From Halomonas sp. YLGW01 (GTDB lineage: Bacteria > Pseudomonadota > Gammaproteobacteria > Pseudomonadales > Halomonadaceae): a stretch of 64,000 bases of DNA. Location: the NCBI RefSeq assembly GCF_014840935.1, contig NZ_CP062005.1, positions 2,294,001 to 2,358,000 on the forward strand, in the 5' to 3' direction. This document shows, in pieces, positions 18,231 through 28,101 of this stretch. The notes under the pieces are model-generated. The model had not been told where the DNA came from. It searched no databases and worked only from the letters and a program-made list of their open reading frames with translations. Each line of letters opens with the position of its first letter. Positions within the stretch are counted from its first letter, which is position 1. A program made the position numbers and the translations under genes.

Positions 18231-19112
18231 TCAGTGCAGGGTCGGGGCGGGGGCGTCCGGTGACTCGATCAGCGCCTCGATCTCCGCGGCCCCAAAGTGG
18301 TAGCGGGTATGACAGAAGTGGCACTGGGTATCGACGGCCTGCTGCTCCTCGAGGATGCTGCGAAGCTCCGCTTCACCGAGGTTGTGCAGGGCACGGGCAA
18401 TGCGCTCACGAGAGCAGCTGCAGGCGAAGTGCAGGGGCTTGGGGTCGAAGACCCGCACGGTTTCCTCATGGTAGAGCCGATGCAGCAGCTCATGCTGCTC
18501 GAGACCGAGCAGCTCATCGTCCTTGAGGGTACTGGCCAGGTGCACGGCACGGTCCCAGGCGTCCTGGTCCTGATTCTGGCTCTCGTCGGGCAGGCGCTGC
18601 AGCAGGAGGCCGCCGGCCCGGCGCCGGTCGGCATCCGCGGCCAGCCACAGCCGGGTCGGCAGCTGCTCGGAGCGGGCGAAGTACTCCTCCAGACAGCCCG
18701 CCAGGCTGTCCTCGGTCAGCTCGACGATGCCCTGGTAGCGATTGCCCTCCTTCGGGTCGAGGGTGATGACGATGCGCCCCTCGCCGAGCAAGTCACGAAA
18801 GTCCGCACCCTCGGCGGGCAGGGACTGATCCTCGGCCAGGCGAGCGATGCCGCGCAGCTCGCCGCCGGGGTTGGACTCGGCCATCAGCAGGCTCAAGGGC
18901 CCGTCGCCACGCACCTCGAGGCTCAGGGTGCCATCGAGCTTGACGGTCTCGGTGAGCAGTGCCGCGGCGCTGAGCAGCTCGCCCAGCAGGCGGGCGACCG
19001 GCGCGGGATAGGTCTGGGTATCGAGTACCGCCGCATAGGCGGCATCGAGGGTCATCAGCTCGCCGCGCACGTTGGTGTCGTCGAGCAGGAAGCGTTGAAT
19101 CTGGTCGGTCAT
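18231..19112 (-). CDS. hslO: Redox-activated chaperone Hsp33
   Basis: Cytoplasmic holdase chaperone switched on by oxidative unfolding. The 293-residue protein has the Hsp33 fold with four C-terminal zinc-binding cysteines, Cys231-x-Cys233 and Cys264-x-x-Cys267 (CSC and CHFC), which form disulfides under peroxide or bleach stress. Length matches the family. The site before ATG 19112 is a weak Shine-Dalgarno. It is the last gene of yrfG-hslR-hslO, the same order as in E. coli, where pckA follows. Confidence 0.96.
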   Translation of the reverse strand: MTDQIQRFLLDDTNVRGELMTLDAAYAAVLDTQTYPAPVARLLGELLSAAALLTETVKLDGTLSLEVRGDGPLSLLMAESNPGGELRGIARLAEDQSLPAEGADFRDLLGEGRIVITLDPKEGNRYQGIVELTEDSLAGCLEEYFARSEQLPTRLWLAADADRRRAGGLLLQRLPDESQNQDQDAWDRAVHLASTLKDDELLGLEQHELLHRLYHEETVRVFDPKPLHFACSCSRERIARALHNLGEAELRSILEEQQAVDTQCHFCHTRYHFGAAEIEALIESPDAPAPTLH

Positions 19113-19207
19113 GTGAAGGGTTCCGGTAACTTCGAATCAGGAAAATGCGGAGCTGACTGTCGTGGACAACGCCTGAGCCCTCAGGCGACGGCTGAACACA
19201 CGGATCG

Positions 19208-19594
19208 CTAGTCGCCCGAGTCGCGCATGAAGCGCTTGATCTCACGACGATCGCGGCGGTCGGGCCGCTTGAGGGGATGCTGCATGGCCTGGTTGGCCAG
19301 CCGGCGCTGCTCGGCTTCCTTGGCACGGCGCGCGGCGCTGTCGTCGGTCTCGCGGTAGAGAGTGCGCGCCTCGGGAGCCCCGCGGCGCTGCCCGGACAGC
19401 GCGAGCACCTCGACCTCATAGGTGTCCCACCCCTGGGGCGCACGGATCAGGGCGCCCACCTCCACGGTCTTGCTGGTCTTGGCGCGAGCGCCGTTGTAGT
19501 GCACCTTTCCGCCCTCGATCGCCTTCTTGGCGAGCTGACGGGTCTTGAAGAAACGCGCCGCCCACAGCCACTTGTCGAGTCGCACCTCGGCCAT
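19208..19594 (-). CDS. hslR: Heat shock protein 15 (S4 RNA-binding)
   Basis: Small RNA-binding protein that rescues stalled 50S subunits carrying nascent tRNA after translation aborts. The 128 residues start with an S4 domain (VRLDKWLWAARFFKTRQLAKKAI, about 4-60) and end in a basic tail rich in Arg and Lys, as in E. coli Hsp15. GAGGAG is placed 8 bases before the ATG. It begins two bases after the yrfG stop, so the two are co-translated, and hslO follows after 95 bp. Confidence 0.95.
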   Translation of the reverse strand: MAEVRLDKWLWAARFFKTRQLAKKAIEGGKVHYNGARAKTSKTVEVGALIRAPQGWDTYEVEVLALSGQRRGAPEARTLYRETDDSAARRAKEAEQRRLANQAMQHPLKRPDRRDRREIKRFMRDSGD

Positions 19595-19596
19595 GC

Positions 19597-20283
19597 TCAG
19601 CGCTCCTCTGCCTGCGGCGCGGCGCCGGGGCGCCCGTCGGGCAGGATGCTGGCGAAACGGTCGAGCGCGATGAACTCCTCGAGGTCGCGCTCCGGCCGGC
19701 GGCTGTCGGGCTGCTTGATGCCCAGCAGATGGCGGATGCCGAACTCGCGGGCACTCTCCAGTACCGAGGGGTTGTCATCGATGAACAGGGTACGGGCGGG
19801 GTCGAAGGGCTCGATCTCCTGCAACGCGAACCAGAATGCCTGCGCCTCCTTGGGCTCGCCGACATCCGCCGACGAGACGATGGCATCGAGATAGTCCTCG
19901 AGCCCGGTCAGCGGCAGCTTCAGCGCCAGGCTCTCGCGGTCGGCATTGGTGGCCAGCACCACCCGCGGATGGGCCCGCTTGAGCCAGGAGAGAAAGTCCA
20001 GGGCATCACTGCGCAGGCCGATCAGGTGCTGCACCTCGCGCTTGAGGGCGACGATATCCACCCCCAGCTCGCGGCTCCAGTAGGCCAGGCTGTACCAGTT
20101 GAGGGTGCCCTGCTCCGAGATGATCCGCGAGCGAACCTCCTCCTGGCTGCTCTCATCCAGGCGGTGCAGCTCGACATAGCGCCTCGGCAGGTGCTCGAGC
20201 CAGAAGTGGCTGTCGAAATGCAGATCCAGCAGGGTACCGTCCATGTCCAGCAGCACGGTATCGATGGCGCGCCAGTCGATCAT
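19597..20283 (-). CDS. yrfG: GMP/IMP nucleotidase, HAD family
   Basis: Removes phosphate from purine 5'-monophosphates, by analogy with E. coli YrfG. The 228 residues show the HAD motifs LLDMDGTLLDL (nucleophile Asp near residue 12), ATNAD (motif II), the KEAQAF lysine segment and LFIDDNPSVLESA (motif IV). ATG 20283 puts the start just before the first strand, as in YrfG; a TTG at 20304 is in frame but less likely. It is first gene of the yrfG-hslR-hslO operon and divergent from nudE, as in enteric bacteria. Confidence 0.92.
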   Translation of the reverse strand: MIDWRAIDTVLLDMDGTLLDLHFDSHFWLEHLPRRYVELHRLDESSQEEVRSRIISEQGTLNWYSLAYWSRELGVDIVALKREVQHLIGLRSDALDFLSWLKRAHPRVVLATNADRESLALKLPLTGLEDYLDAIVSSADVGEPKEAQAFWFALQEIEPFDPARTLFIDDNPSVLESAREFGIRHLLGIKQPDSRRPERDLEEFIALDRFASILPDGRPGAAPQAEER

Positions 20284-20356
20284 CGGCCAAGGGCTCCAGA
20301 GCAATGAATAGGGTGCTATTGTACCCCTTCATGCCACCGCTGCCCACGGAGCCTCC

Positions 20357-20947
20357 ATGCAACACCATGCCGATTGGCCGCACAAGCCCCGCACCCTGGC
20401 TCGCCGCGAGGTGGCCAGGAGTCGCCTGTTCGCCATCGAGGAAATGGAGCTTAAGTTTTCCAACGGTGCCGAGCGTACCTTCGAGCGCCTGATGCCCCGG
20501 GGCACCGGAGTCGATGCGGTCATGATCGTGGCCATGCCCGATCCCGAGCATGTGCTGCTGATCCGCGAGTATGCCGCCGGCTTCGACGACTACGTGCTAA
20601 CGCTGCCCAAGGGGATGGTTGATCCCGGCGAGGACATCATCGGCGCGGCCAATCGCGAGCTGATGGAAGAATGCGGCTTCGGCGCCCACCGCCTGGAACC
20701 GCTGGTCGAGCTGTCGCTGGCCCCCAACTACATGCATCACCGCATGCAGGTGATGCTGGCAAGCGAGCTCTATCCCCATCGCCTGCCCGGCGACGAGCCG
20801 GAGCCGCTGATCGTCGAGACCCACGCCATCGAGGAGCTGTCGGGCCTGCTGGCCCGGGAGGACTTCCACGAGGCCCGGGCCATCGCCGCGCTCTATATCG
20901 CCCGGGATCGTCTGCGCGAGAGCGAGATGTCGCCAGGGTTCTGGTAG
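20357..20947 (+). CDS. nudE: ADP compounds hydrolase NudE
   Basis: Nudix hydrolase active on ADP-ribose, NADH and diadenosine compounds. The 196-residue protein has the Nudix box GMVDPGEDIIGAANRELMEE followed by CGF (about 96-118). The downstream proline-rich selectivity region PNYMHHRMQVMLA is of the ADP-ribose type. GGAG lies 5-8 bases before the ATG. It is divergent from yrfG with a 73-bp shared promoter region. Confidence 0.93.
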   Translation: MQHHADWPHKPRTLARREVARSRLFAIEEMELKFSNGAERTFERLMPRGTGVDAVMIVAMPDPEHVLLIREYAAGFDDYVLTLPKGMVDPGEDIIGAANRELMEECGFGAHRLEPLVELSLAPNYMHHRMQVMLASELYPHRLPGDEPEPLIVETHAIEELSGLLAREDFHEARAIAALYIARDRLRESEMSPGFW

Positions 20948-20979
20948 CTTTCCCGCCGCTCACGGACACGACTACCGGC

Positions 20980-22047
20980 CTAGCGCCGGTGCATGCCTTT
21001 GCCCTCGCTCAGCTTGACCCAGCGCTGCTGGCGGTGGCTGTCGAGGCCGGCCTCCAGAAGCGTCATCACCTTGATCGCCGAGCCGACATCGACCGGGTTC
21101 GGTGCCGCCCCCGCCAGGGCTTCGGCAATGCCCTGATAGTAGGCCAGGTAGTCGCCGGGCAGGGTCGGATGCTCCCGGGCGACGAGTTCGCCCTCGGCCT
21201 CGTCCCAGGTGCGCAGGGTGCCGTGGTCCGTGTCGGTGCCCCACTCTGGCCCCGGCGTCTCACCCGCTTTGAGGCGAGCCTCCTGAGGATCGAGGCCATA
21301 TTTCACGTAGCTGCCCTTCGCCCCGTGGGCGGCGAAACGCGGCGTCGGCTCGGCGATCAGAGCACTGGCCTTGAGCGTTACCCGGCGCTCGCCGTAGTCG
21401 AGCAGGGCCAGGAAGTCGTCATCCGTGGTGGCGCCGTCACGGCTGACCCTCAGGTCGAGGAGGATGCTCCGCGGCATGCCAAACAGCTCCAGCGCCTGGT
21501 CGATCAGATGCGGCCCCAGGTCGTACCAGATGCCCCCGCCGGGCTGGGCCTTTTCGCGCCAGCGATCACGCACCTCGGGGCGGAAGCGATCGAAGCGCGA
21601 CTCAAGCGATACCAGTCGACCCAGCTCGCCTGAGGCCAGCAGCGCCTTGAGCGTCAGGTAATCGCTGTCCCAGCGACGGTTGTGGAACACCGACAGCAGC
21701 CGGTCGGCCTCCTCGGCCAGCCCACGCAGCACCTTCGCCTCGGACAGGGTCACGGTGAACGGCTTGTCGACCACCACGTGTTTACCGGCGGCGAGAGCCG
21801 CCTTGGCCAGCGGGAAGTGGGTCTGGTTAGGGGTCGGAATCACCACCAGGTCGATGTCCTTGCGCGCAAACAGCGCCTGGGGCTTGGCCTCCACCGCCAC
21901 CTCGGGCAGGCTCGCGCGCACCTTGTCGGCGTCGCTCGAGGAGATCGCCACCAGCTCGAGGTTCGGCGTGGCCTGGATCAACGGCACGTGGAAGGTCTGA
22001 CTGGCGAAGCCGAAGCCCACCACGCCGACCGTAAACTTCTGCTTCAT
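20980..22047 (-). CDS. Gfo/Idh/MocA-family oxidoreductase (YdgJ-like)
   Basis: NAD(P)-dependent dehydrogenase of uncertain substrate. The 355-residue protein has an N-terminal Rossmann fold with VGVVGFGFASQTFHVPLI (about 6-23) and the family EKP-like motif as VVDKPFTVTLSEA. The C-terminal GFO/IDH domain contains GGGIWYDLGPHLIDQALELFG, whose histidine is the usual catalytic-site residue. It resembles E. coli YdgJ. ATG 22047 follows AAGGA by 8 bases. It is convergent with nudE (32-bp gap) and stands alone. Confidence 0.9.
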   Translation of the reverse strand: MKQKFTVGVVGFGFASQTFHVPLIQATPNLELVAISSSDADKVRASLPEVAVEAKPQALFARKDIDLVVIPTPNQTHFPLAKAALAAGKHVVVDKPFTVTLSEAKVLRGLAEEADRLLSVFHNRRWDSDYLTLKALLASGELGRLVSLESRFDRFRPEVRDRWREKAQPGGGIWYDLGPHLIDQALELFGMPRSILLDLRVSRDGATTDDDFLALLDYGERRVTLKASALIAEPTPRFAAHGAKGSYVKYGLDPQEARLKAGETPGPEWGTDTDHGTLRTWDEAEGELVAREHPTLPGDYLAYYQGIAEALAGAAPNPVDVGSAIKVMTLLEAGLDSHRQQRWVKLSEGKGMHRR

Positions 22048-22245
22048 CGGGGGTCCTTGAGGCATGTCGAACAGAAATGGCCATCATGGGCCTGAGACGC
22101 CGCGACGGCTTAGTGCCGCTACGCCCATGCATATCAACAAACGATCAGAAAAACGTCACATCGACCTTGGTCGTATCAACCATACTGAAGAGTGGTTGTT
22201 CTTTTCCACCGTCGTGGTCATTCATGATCGAGGGAGGTTGGTTTG

Positions 22246-22353
22246 ATGTGTTATAGCGAGGCAAGTCTTGAGTTACTGGTGCTGTGGTTTGAACTGGAGT
22301 GTGAAATGCAGGCCCTGCTGGACGAAGACCAGCATTTCCCCCAGGCCGCCTAG
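22246..22353 (+). CDS. Possible 35-residue small protein
   Basis: The ORF begins at an ATG with GGGAGG about 8 bases upstream, a better site than many genes here. It encodes a 35-residue acidic, leucine-rich peptide starting MCYSEASLELLVLWFELECE and ending in QHFPQAA. The middle part could form an amphipathic helix. I do not recognise it. It lies in a 450-bp gap, on the strand opposite both neighbours, in sequence less GC-rich than its surroundings. A GC-rich hairpin follows 80 bases later. It could be a real small gene or a chance ORF. Confidence 0.4.
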   Translation: MCYSEASLELLVLWFELECEMQALLDEDQHFPQAA

Positions 22354-22432
22354 GCAGACCCTGCCGGCAGGCTCGATGTGCTTGGCCGGCAGGAGACGGA
22401 GCTGCCACGACACGGATGAGTCGATCTTCATC

Positions 22433-22472
22433 GAGGCCCGCGTCGATCGCTAAGATCGGGGACGCGGGCCTC
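22433..22472. terminator. Long 12-bp hairpin between ilvD and the small ORF
   Basis: GAGGCCCGCGTC and GACGCGGGCCTC form a perfect 12-bp stem. The 16-base loop can itself pair through two GATC words. There is no T-tract on either strand. It lies 28 bases after the ilvD stop, so it probably ends or protects the ilvD mRNA, and could also serve the small rightward ORF. Confidence 0.5.
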
Positions 22473-22500
22473 GTCATTGGTGGCTTGGCCGCGGCAGGTC

Positions 22501-24345
22501 TCAGTCGAGCTTATCGAGATCGCGCACCGCGCCCTTGTCGGCGGAGGTGGCCAGCAGCGCATAGGCCTTGAGCGCCGCCGAGACCTTACGGGTACGCTCG
22601 ATGACGGGCTTCCAGGCCTGCTTGCCCCGCGCCTCCATGGCGTCACGGCGCGCCTGTAGCTCGGCATCGCTCAACTGCACATTGATGCTGCGATTGGGGA
22701 TATCGATCAGGATGGTATCGCCCTGCTCCACGAGGCCGATGGCGCCACCGGCGGCCGCCTCCGGCGAGGCGTGACCGATGGAGAGCCCCGAGGTACCGCC
22801 GGAGAAACGCCCGTCGGTCAGCAGCGCACAGGCCTTGCCGAGGCCCTTGGACTTGAGATAGCTGGTCGGATAGAGCATCTCCTGCATGCCCGGCCCGCCC
22901 TTGGGCCCCTCGTAGCGGATGATGACCACGTCCCCCTCGCTGACCTTGTCGGCGAGGATGTCTTCCACCGCCTGATCCTGGGATTCGCACACGTAGGCAC
23001 GACCCTCGAAGACCAGAATGGAGTCATCGACGCCGGCGGTCTTCACCACACAGCCATCGACGGCGATATTGCCCTTGAGCACGGCGAGTCCGCCCTCGGT
23101 GGAGAAGGCATGCGCGAGATCGCGAATGCAGCCGGTGGCGCGATCGCCATCCAGGCTCGGCCAGCGGGCACTCTGGGAAAACGCCGTCTGGGTGGGGATG
23201 CCGCCGGGGCCGGCCTTGAAGAACTCCACCACCTCGGGGCTCGGTGAGCGCATGATATCCCACTCCTCGAGCGCCGCGGCCAGGCTGTCGCCGTAGACGG
23301 TCGGCACTCGGGTATCGAGCACCCCGGCCCGGTCGAGCTCACCGAGGATCGCCATGATGCCGCCGGCCCGGTGCACGTCCTCGATGTGGTACTTCTGGGT
23401 ATTGGGGGCGACCTTGCACAGCTGCGGCACTTCCCGGGACAGCCGGTCGATGTCGGTCATGGTGAAGTCGATCTCGGCCTCCTGAGCGGCGGCCAGCAGG
23501 TGCAGGATGGTGTTGGTGGAGCCGCCCATGGCGATATCCAGGGTCATGGCGTTCTTGAATGCCGCCTTGGAGCCGATGGCACGGGGCAGCAGGTGCGCCT
23601 CATCGCCCTCGTAGTAGCGCTTGGCCAGCTCGACGATACGGTGCCCGGCGGTCTCGAACAGGCGCCGGCGATCGGCGTGGGTCGCCAGCGCCGTGCCGTT
23701 GCCGGGCAGCGCCAGGCCCAGGGCCTCCATCAGGCAGTTCATCGAGTTGGCGGTGAACATGCCCGAGCAGCTACCGCAGGTCGGGCAGGCGCTGCGCTCG
23801 ACTTCGTTCAGGGTCTCATCGTCGACGCTGTCGTCGGCGGCCATCACCATGGCATCCACCAGATCCAGGCCGTGATCCAGCAGCTTGGTCTTGCCGGCCT
23901 CCATGGGCCCGCCGGAGACGAAGATCACCGGTACGTTGAGGCGCATGGCAGCCATCAGCATTCCCGGGGTGATCTTGTCGCAGTTGGAGATGCACACCAG
24001 CGCATCGGCACAGTGAGCGTTCACCATGTATTCGACGCTGTCGGCGATGATATCGCGGCTCGGCAGCGAATAGAGCATGCCGTCATGGCCCATGGCGATG
24101 CCGTCGTCCACCGCGATGGTGTTGAACTCCTTGGCCACGCCCCCGGCCTTCTCGATCTGGCGAGCTACCAGCTGCCCCATGTCCTTGAGATGCACATGGC
24201 CCGGCACGAACTGGGTGAAGGAGTTGGCGACGGCGATGATCGGCTTGTGGAAGTCGTCGTCCTTCATTCCGGTGGCGCGCCACAGGGCCCGGGCGCCAGC
24301 CATGTTACGGCCGGCGGTGGTGGTGCGGGAGCGATATTCGGGCAT
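22501..24345 (-). CDS. ilvD: Dihydroxy-acid dehydratase
   Basis: Dehydrates the dihydroxy acids of valine and isoleucine synthesis (and the pantothenate precursor). The 614-residue enzyme has iron-sulfur cluster cysteines in [12 protein letters not shown] and [18 protein letters not shown], and the conserved [20 protein letters not shown] near the C-terminus with the catalytic serine region. Length matches E. coli IlvD (616). GAGGA lies 6 bases before the ATG. It is alone, with the thiQPB genes upstream on the same strand and 236 bp between, in which I see no leader peptide typical of ilv attenuation. Confidence 0.97.
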   Translation of the reverse strand: MPEYRSRTTTAGRNMAGARALWRATGMKDDDFHKPIIAVANSFTQFVPGHVHLKDMGQLVARQIEKAGGVAKEFNTIAVDDGIAMGHDGMLYSLPSRDIIADSVEYMVNAHCADALVCISNCDKITPGMLMAAMRLNVPVIFVSGGPMEAGKTKLLDHGLDLVDAMVMAADDSVDDETLNEVERSACPTCGSCSGMFTANSMNCLMEALGLALPGNGTALATHADRRRLFETAGHRIVELAKRYYEGDEAHLLPRAIGSKAAFKNAMTLDIAMGGSTNTILHLLAAAQEAEIDFTMTDIDRLSREVPQLCKVAPNTQKYHIEDVHRAGGIMAILGELDRAGVLDTRVPTVYGDSLAAALEEWDIMRSPSPEVVEFFKAGPGGIPTQTAFSQSARWPSLDGDRATGCIRDLAHAFSTEGGLAVLKGNIAVDGCVVKTAGVDDSILVFEGRAYVCESQDQAVEDILADKVSEGDVVIIRYEGPKGGPGMQEMLYPTSYLKSKGLGKACALLTDGRFSGGTSGLSIGHASPEAAAGGAIGLVEQGDTILIDIPNRSINVQLSDAELQARRDAMEARGKQAWKPVIERTRKVSAALKAYALLATSADKGAVRDLDKLD

Positions 24346-24581
24346 GCGATCCTCTGTCTTCTTTGCGCGTCTCGTGTCTCGAGACGTCGGTGTCGTCTTG
24401 GCGCCGCGGTCGTCGCCGGGCGCTCGGTGTCCAGTCAGCGGTCGATTCTTACATGCACCCGGCCGCCATGGAAGCGCCCTGCCCGCCTCTCCCTTCCGGA
24501 CGGGGTCGGGACTAGATCCGCAGCGGATCCCGAGGCTCAGGGAATCACATCAGCGGGTGCCAGGCAGACGTCAGGTGGGCG

Positions 24582-25268
24582 CTACAAAGCCACCAAACGG
24601 CCATCCAATAGCTGCAGTCGGCGCTGAGCCAGGGCCTCGACATCCTCCGGGTCGTGGCTGACCAGCAGCACTGCCACGCCCGCGGCCTGCTGACGGCGCA
24701 CCAGGGCCCAGAGTGCCTCGCGATTACCGCGGTCGAGCCCGCTGAAAGGCTCATCGAGCAACAGCACCCGGGTCTCGCGCAAGAGCGAGCGCAGCAGCGC
24801 CACCCGCTGCTGCTGGCCGCCTGACAGCTCGCCGGGCAGCCGGTCATGGAGACCGCCCAGGCCGACCTCGGCGAGGCCATCGAGAATCTGCGCGCGCTGC
24901 GCCCCGGAGAGCCTCAGGTCCGGTGCCAGTCCGAGGCCGACATTGATCCATACCGGCAGGTGCTCGAAGAGGTTGTGGTCCTGGAAGACCGTGGTCATGC
25001 CCCGGGCCCAGGGCGGCCGCTCGGCCAGGTCCTCGCCCCTCTCTTCACTCAGCCCCTTATCCAGTCCCTCGCCTCGCCAGATGAGCCGGCCGTCGCTGGG
25101 CGTCAGGAAGCCCGCCAGCAGATTCAGCAGGGTGCTCTTGCCCGCCCCGGAGGGCCCCGACACCGCCAGGCACTCCCCCGGCGCCAGGCGGAAGGTGAAG
25201 GCGAAGTCCGGGGTCTCGCCCGGGTCACAGCGCGTGTAGTGAAAGCTCAGGTGGTCGGCGACAAGCAT
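24582..25268 (-). CDS. thiQ: Thiamine ABC transporter ATPase
   Basis: Energises uptake of thiamine, thiamine phosphate and diphosphate. The 228-residue ATPase has Walker A GPSGAGKSTL (about 38-47), a Q-loop FQDHNLFEHL of the ThiQ type, signature LSGGQQQRVAL, Walker B VLLLDEPFSGLD and the switch histidine in LVSHD. The ATG shares one base with the thiP stop (TGATG). It is last in thiB-thiP-thiQ. Confidence 0.93.
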   Translation of the reverse strand: MLVADHLSFHYTRCDPGETPDFAFTFRLAPGECLAVSGPSGAGKSTLLNLLAGFLTPSDGRLIWRGEGLDKGLSEERGEDLAERPPWARGMTTVFQDHNLFEHLPVWINVGLGLAPDLRLSGAQRAQILDGLAEVGLGGLHDRLPGELSGGQQQRVALLRSLLRETRVLLLDEPFSGLDRGNREALWALVRRQQAAGVAVLLVSHDPEDVEALAQRRLQLLDGRLVAL

Positions 25269-26986
25269 CAGGGCTCCGGGCGGTCGGTCGCGTGGGGCTG
25301 AGGGCGCAGCGGATCATGCAGCGGATCGCGTAATGGATAGCGCGGCAGGCGCCGCGTCAGCCAGCCAAGCAGCATGAAGAGCGCGCCCACCGTGGCCAGC
25401 AGCACCAGGGCGGTAGCCGCGGCGGTCTGCCAGCGGTAGCTGCCGAGCTGCTGGTAGAGCAGCATCGGCAGCGTCGGGGCCGACGGGCTGCCGAACAGGG
25501 CGATGACGCTGAAGTCCCCCAGCGACAGGGTCATGGCATAGGCCAGGGCCAATGCCGCCGGGCGCCGAAGACGCGGCCACAACAGCCAGCGAAAGCGCGC
25601 CATGCCCTGGATATCGAGCTGGTCGGCGAGGCGCCGCTGAGCCAGTGGCAGGCCGAGCAGCGCTCCGCGCAGTACCTGCATGACGAACGGCAGGGCCATG
25701 AAGCCATTGACCAGCACCACCAGGCCATAGCCCTGCCAGCCGCCGCCGAGCCGCGGGCGCAGCAACAGAAAGAGCCCGGTGCCGAGTACCAGCGCCGGCA
25801 GCACCAGAATCAACTGGCCGCTGCCCTCCATCAGCCCCGCCGCCAGACGCCGCCCGCGAGCCGCCAACCAGCCCCGGCCCGCGAGTAGCGAAAGCCCCAG
25901 TGCCAGGGCCAGGCTGCCCGCCCCGGCGGCCATGACGAGGCTGCGCATGAGCGCCGGCCACAGGCTCGCCTGGCCGGCGAGATCGGCCACCCCACCAAGC
26001 CCCGCCACCACCACCGCCGCCAGGGGCGGCAGCAGCAGCAGCGCCAGGGCCACGAGCCAGAGGCCATCCGTGAGTCGCGAGGCGCCCAAGGCATCGCGCC
26101 GCTGCCAGCGCCCGTGAAGCGGCGCCGGACCGTCGCCTGCCACCAGCGACGGCGCCCCGCCCTGGCTCAGCGCCAGGGCCCAGAGCCCCAGGCAGATCGT
26201 CAGCTGGGTCAGCGCCAAGAGCGCTGCCAGCGCCAGGTCGTTGTCGAACTTGAGGGCCTGATAGAGGGCGACTTCGAGCGTCGTCGAGGAAGGCCCCCCA
26301 CCGAGCGTCATGACGATGGCGAAGCTGGTGAAGCACAGGGTGAAGATCAGCGCGGCGAGTCGCGGCAAGAGCCGCCGGATGGCCGGCCATTCGAGGGTGC
26401 GCCAGATGGCTCGGGGCCCGAGGCCGAGCTGGGCCGCCAGCCGCCAGTGGGCGGCGGGGGCGCGCTCCAGCTCCTGCAGCAGCAGTCGCGCGGCCAGCGG
26501 CAGGTTGTAGAAGACATGGGCCAGCACGATACCGGAAAGCCCGTACAGGTAGCCTGCCGGCGTCCCGGTCAGCGCCTCCCACAGCGGCGCCGCCCAGCCC
26601 TGGCGGCCATGCACCGCCACCAGGCCGAACAGAGCGATCAGGCTGGGAATCACCAGCGACAGCTCCATGACCCGCAGCAGCAGGCGACGCCCGACAAAGC
26701 GTGGCCGCCGGGCCAGGGCCACGGCGACCGGTATCGCCAGGCCCAGCGAGGCCAGGGTAGAGAGACTCGCCTGCCAGAGGCTGAAGCGCAGCACGCCGGC
26801 CAGATACGGCTCCTGCCAGAGGCTCGACGGCGAGATGCCGGGCGCCTGGAGAAGCAGCGCACCGAGGCTGCCCAGCCCCAGCCCGACCAGCGCCGTCAGG
26901 GCCGCGAGCCCCGCCCACAGCGGCAGGCGGGTCAGCCGACGACGGCGCGGCGGCGCTTCGCTCGCCGTTACCGCCTCAGACGCCAT
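25268..26986 (-). CDS. thiP: Thiamine ABC transporter permease
   Basis: The 572-residue inner-membrane protein has about twelve hydrophobic segments arranged as two fused permease halves. Each half carries an EAA-like loop (for example PAAHWRLAAQLGLGPRAIWRTLEWPAI and QLDIQGMARFRWLLWPRLRRPAAL), as expected of ThiP. The start is at ATG 26986 with no obvious Shine-Dalgarno, 42 bp after thiB, so reinitiation is likely. The repeats of Leu, Ala and Gly give a very GC-rich gene. Confidence 0.93.
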   Translation of the reverse strand: MASEAVTASEAPPRRRRLTRLPLWAGLAALTALVGLGLGSLGALLLQAPGISPSSLWQEPYLAGVLRFSLWQASLSTLASLGLAIPVAVALARRPRFVGRRLLLRVMELSLVIPSLIALFGLVAVHGRQGWAAPLWEALTGTPAGYLYGLSGIVLAHVFYNLPLAARLLLQELERAPAAHWRLAAQLGLGPRAIWRTLEWPAIRRLLPRLAALIFTLCFTSFAIVMTLGGGPSSTTLEVALYQALKFDNDLALAALLALTQLTICLGLWALALSQGGAPSLVAGDGPAPLHGRWQRRDALGASRLTDGLWLVALALLLLPPLAAVVVAGLGGVADLAGQASLWPALMRSLVMAAGAGSLALALGLSLLAGRGWLAARGRRLAAGLMEGSGQLILVLPALVLGTGLFLLLRPRLGGGWQGYGLVVLVNGFMALPFVMQVLRGALLGLPLAQRRLADQLDIQGMARFRWLLWPRLRRPAALALAYAMTLSLGDFSVIALFGSPSAPTLPMLLYQQLGSYRWQTAAATALVLLATVGALFMLLGWLTRRLPRYPLRDPLHDPLRPQPHATDRPEP

Positions 26987-27028
26987 GGCGCAGGGCCAAG
27001 ACCTGAAGGTGCATTGACTTCACCCGCA

Positions 27029-28054
27029 TCATCGGGTGCTGGCGTTGAGCCATTCGCGAATCCACTCGCGGCGATGCTCCTGCACCTCGTCGGGGGTGAA
27101 GGTGAAGCTCTCCGGCTCGATCAGCCGGTCGAAGACCGCGGGGCGCTCCTCGCCGAGATCGATGGCCGGGTACATGACGTTGCCCAGCGGAATGTGGCGC
27201 TGGAAATCCGGGGTCAGCACGAAATCGAGAAACTCCCTCGCGAGCGCAGGGTGCTCGCTTCCCTTCAGCATCGCCGCGGTCTCCACCTGCAGGTAGTGGC
27301 CCTCGGCGAACTCGGCGGCCTGATAGCGGTCGGTGCCCTCGACGGCCATGTGGTAGGCGGGTGAGGTGCTGTAGGAGAGCACCATCGGCGCCTCGCCGTT
27401 CATGAACAGCGAGAAGTAGGCCTGGCTCCAGCCGCCGGTGACGGTCAGCACGTGATCGTTGAGCTTCTCCCAGGCGGCAGGGGCCTCGTCGCCGTAGACC
27501 CGCTTCATCCACAGCAGGAGCCCGAGCCCGGTGACGCTGGTGCGCGGATCCTGGATGATCACCTTGAGATCCTCCGGTGCCTCGAGCAGCTCAGCGAAGC
27601 TCTTTGGCGGTTCGGGCAGGGCCTCGCTGTCATAGACGAAGGCGAAGCGCCCCCAGTCATAGGGCAGGAAGACGGGATCGTCCCAGGCGATGGGCAACTC
27701 GAGGCGCGACAGATCCGCCTGGTGCGGCGCCAACAGATCCAGATCGCGGGCCTCGGCCATCAGGTTCATGTCGAGGCCGAGCACCAGATCGGCGGCACTG
27801 CCCTCGCCTTCCAGGCGCAGCCGCTGCAGCAGGTCGACCCCACCCGAGAGCGCCACGAACTCGAGCCGGCAGTCGCCGCAGCGCGCCTCGAAGGCTTCCT
27901 TGATGCCGGGGCCCGGGCCCCATTCGGCGACGAAGGAATCGTAGGTGTAGACCGTCAGGGTGCGCGGCTCGTCGGCCACTGCGGAGGCAGCGGCCAGCCC
28001 TGCCATAAGGCCTGCCGTGACCCCCAGGGCCGCGCGTGTCGCCTTGGCGTTCAT
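27029..28054 (-). CDS. thiB: Periplasmic thiamine-binding protein
   Basis: Substrate-binding component of ThiBPQ. The 341 residues start with a Sec signal peptide (about 1-27, ending ASAVADE). The mature protein begins RTLTVYTYDSFVAEWGPGPG, matching ThiB, and the later segment GGWSQAYFSLFMNGEAPMVLSYSTSPAYH lines the ligand site in the family. A GAGGGG site lies 11 bases before the ATG. Only 101 bp separate it from the lon stop; that gap contains a hairpin but no recognisable TPP riboswitch. Confidence 0.93.
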   Translation of the reverse strand: MNAKATRAALGVTAGLMAGLAAASAVADEPRTLTVYTYDSFVAEWGPGPGIKEAFEARCGDCRLEFVALSGGVDLLQRLRLEGEGSAADLVLGLDMNLMAEARDLDLLAPHQADLSRLELPIAWDDPVFLPYDWGRFAFVYDSEALPEPPKSFAELLEAPEDLKVIIQDPRTSVTGLGLLLWMKRVYGDEAPAAWEKLNDHVLTVTGGWSQAYFSLFMNGEAPMVLSYSTSPAYHMAVEGTDRYQAAEFAEGHYLQVETAAMLKGSEHPALAREFLDFVLTPDFQRHIPLGNVMYPAIDLGEERPAVFDRLIEPESFTFTPDEVQEHRREWIREWLNASTR

Positions 28055-28075
28055 GATTGTGTTGTCCCCTCATGC

Positions 28076-28101
28076 GCAGGGCCCCGAGATCGGGGCCCTG
28101 C
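28076..28101. terminator. Perfect hairpin between lon and thiB
   Basis: GCAGGGCCCCGA and TCGGGGCCCTGC form a 12-bp inverted repeat with a two-base spacer, 21 bases before the thiB start and 55 bases after the lon stop. No T-tract follows on the minus strand, so it may act as a weak terminator of lon or as a structure in the thiB leader. Confidence 0.5.

Larger units (their letters stand above)
22048..22500. other. 453-bp intergenic region, ydgJ-like gene to ilvD
   Basis: Apart from the possible 35-residue ORF and the long hairpin, it holds only the short leader of the oxidoreductase gene. The part from 22130 to 22300 is clearly AT-richer than the flanks. I see no tRNA, riboswitch or mobile-element ends. 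Confidence 0.5.
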
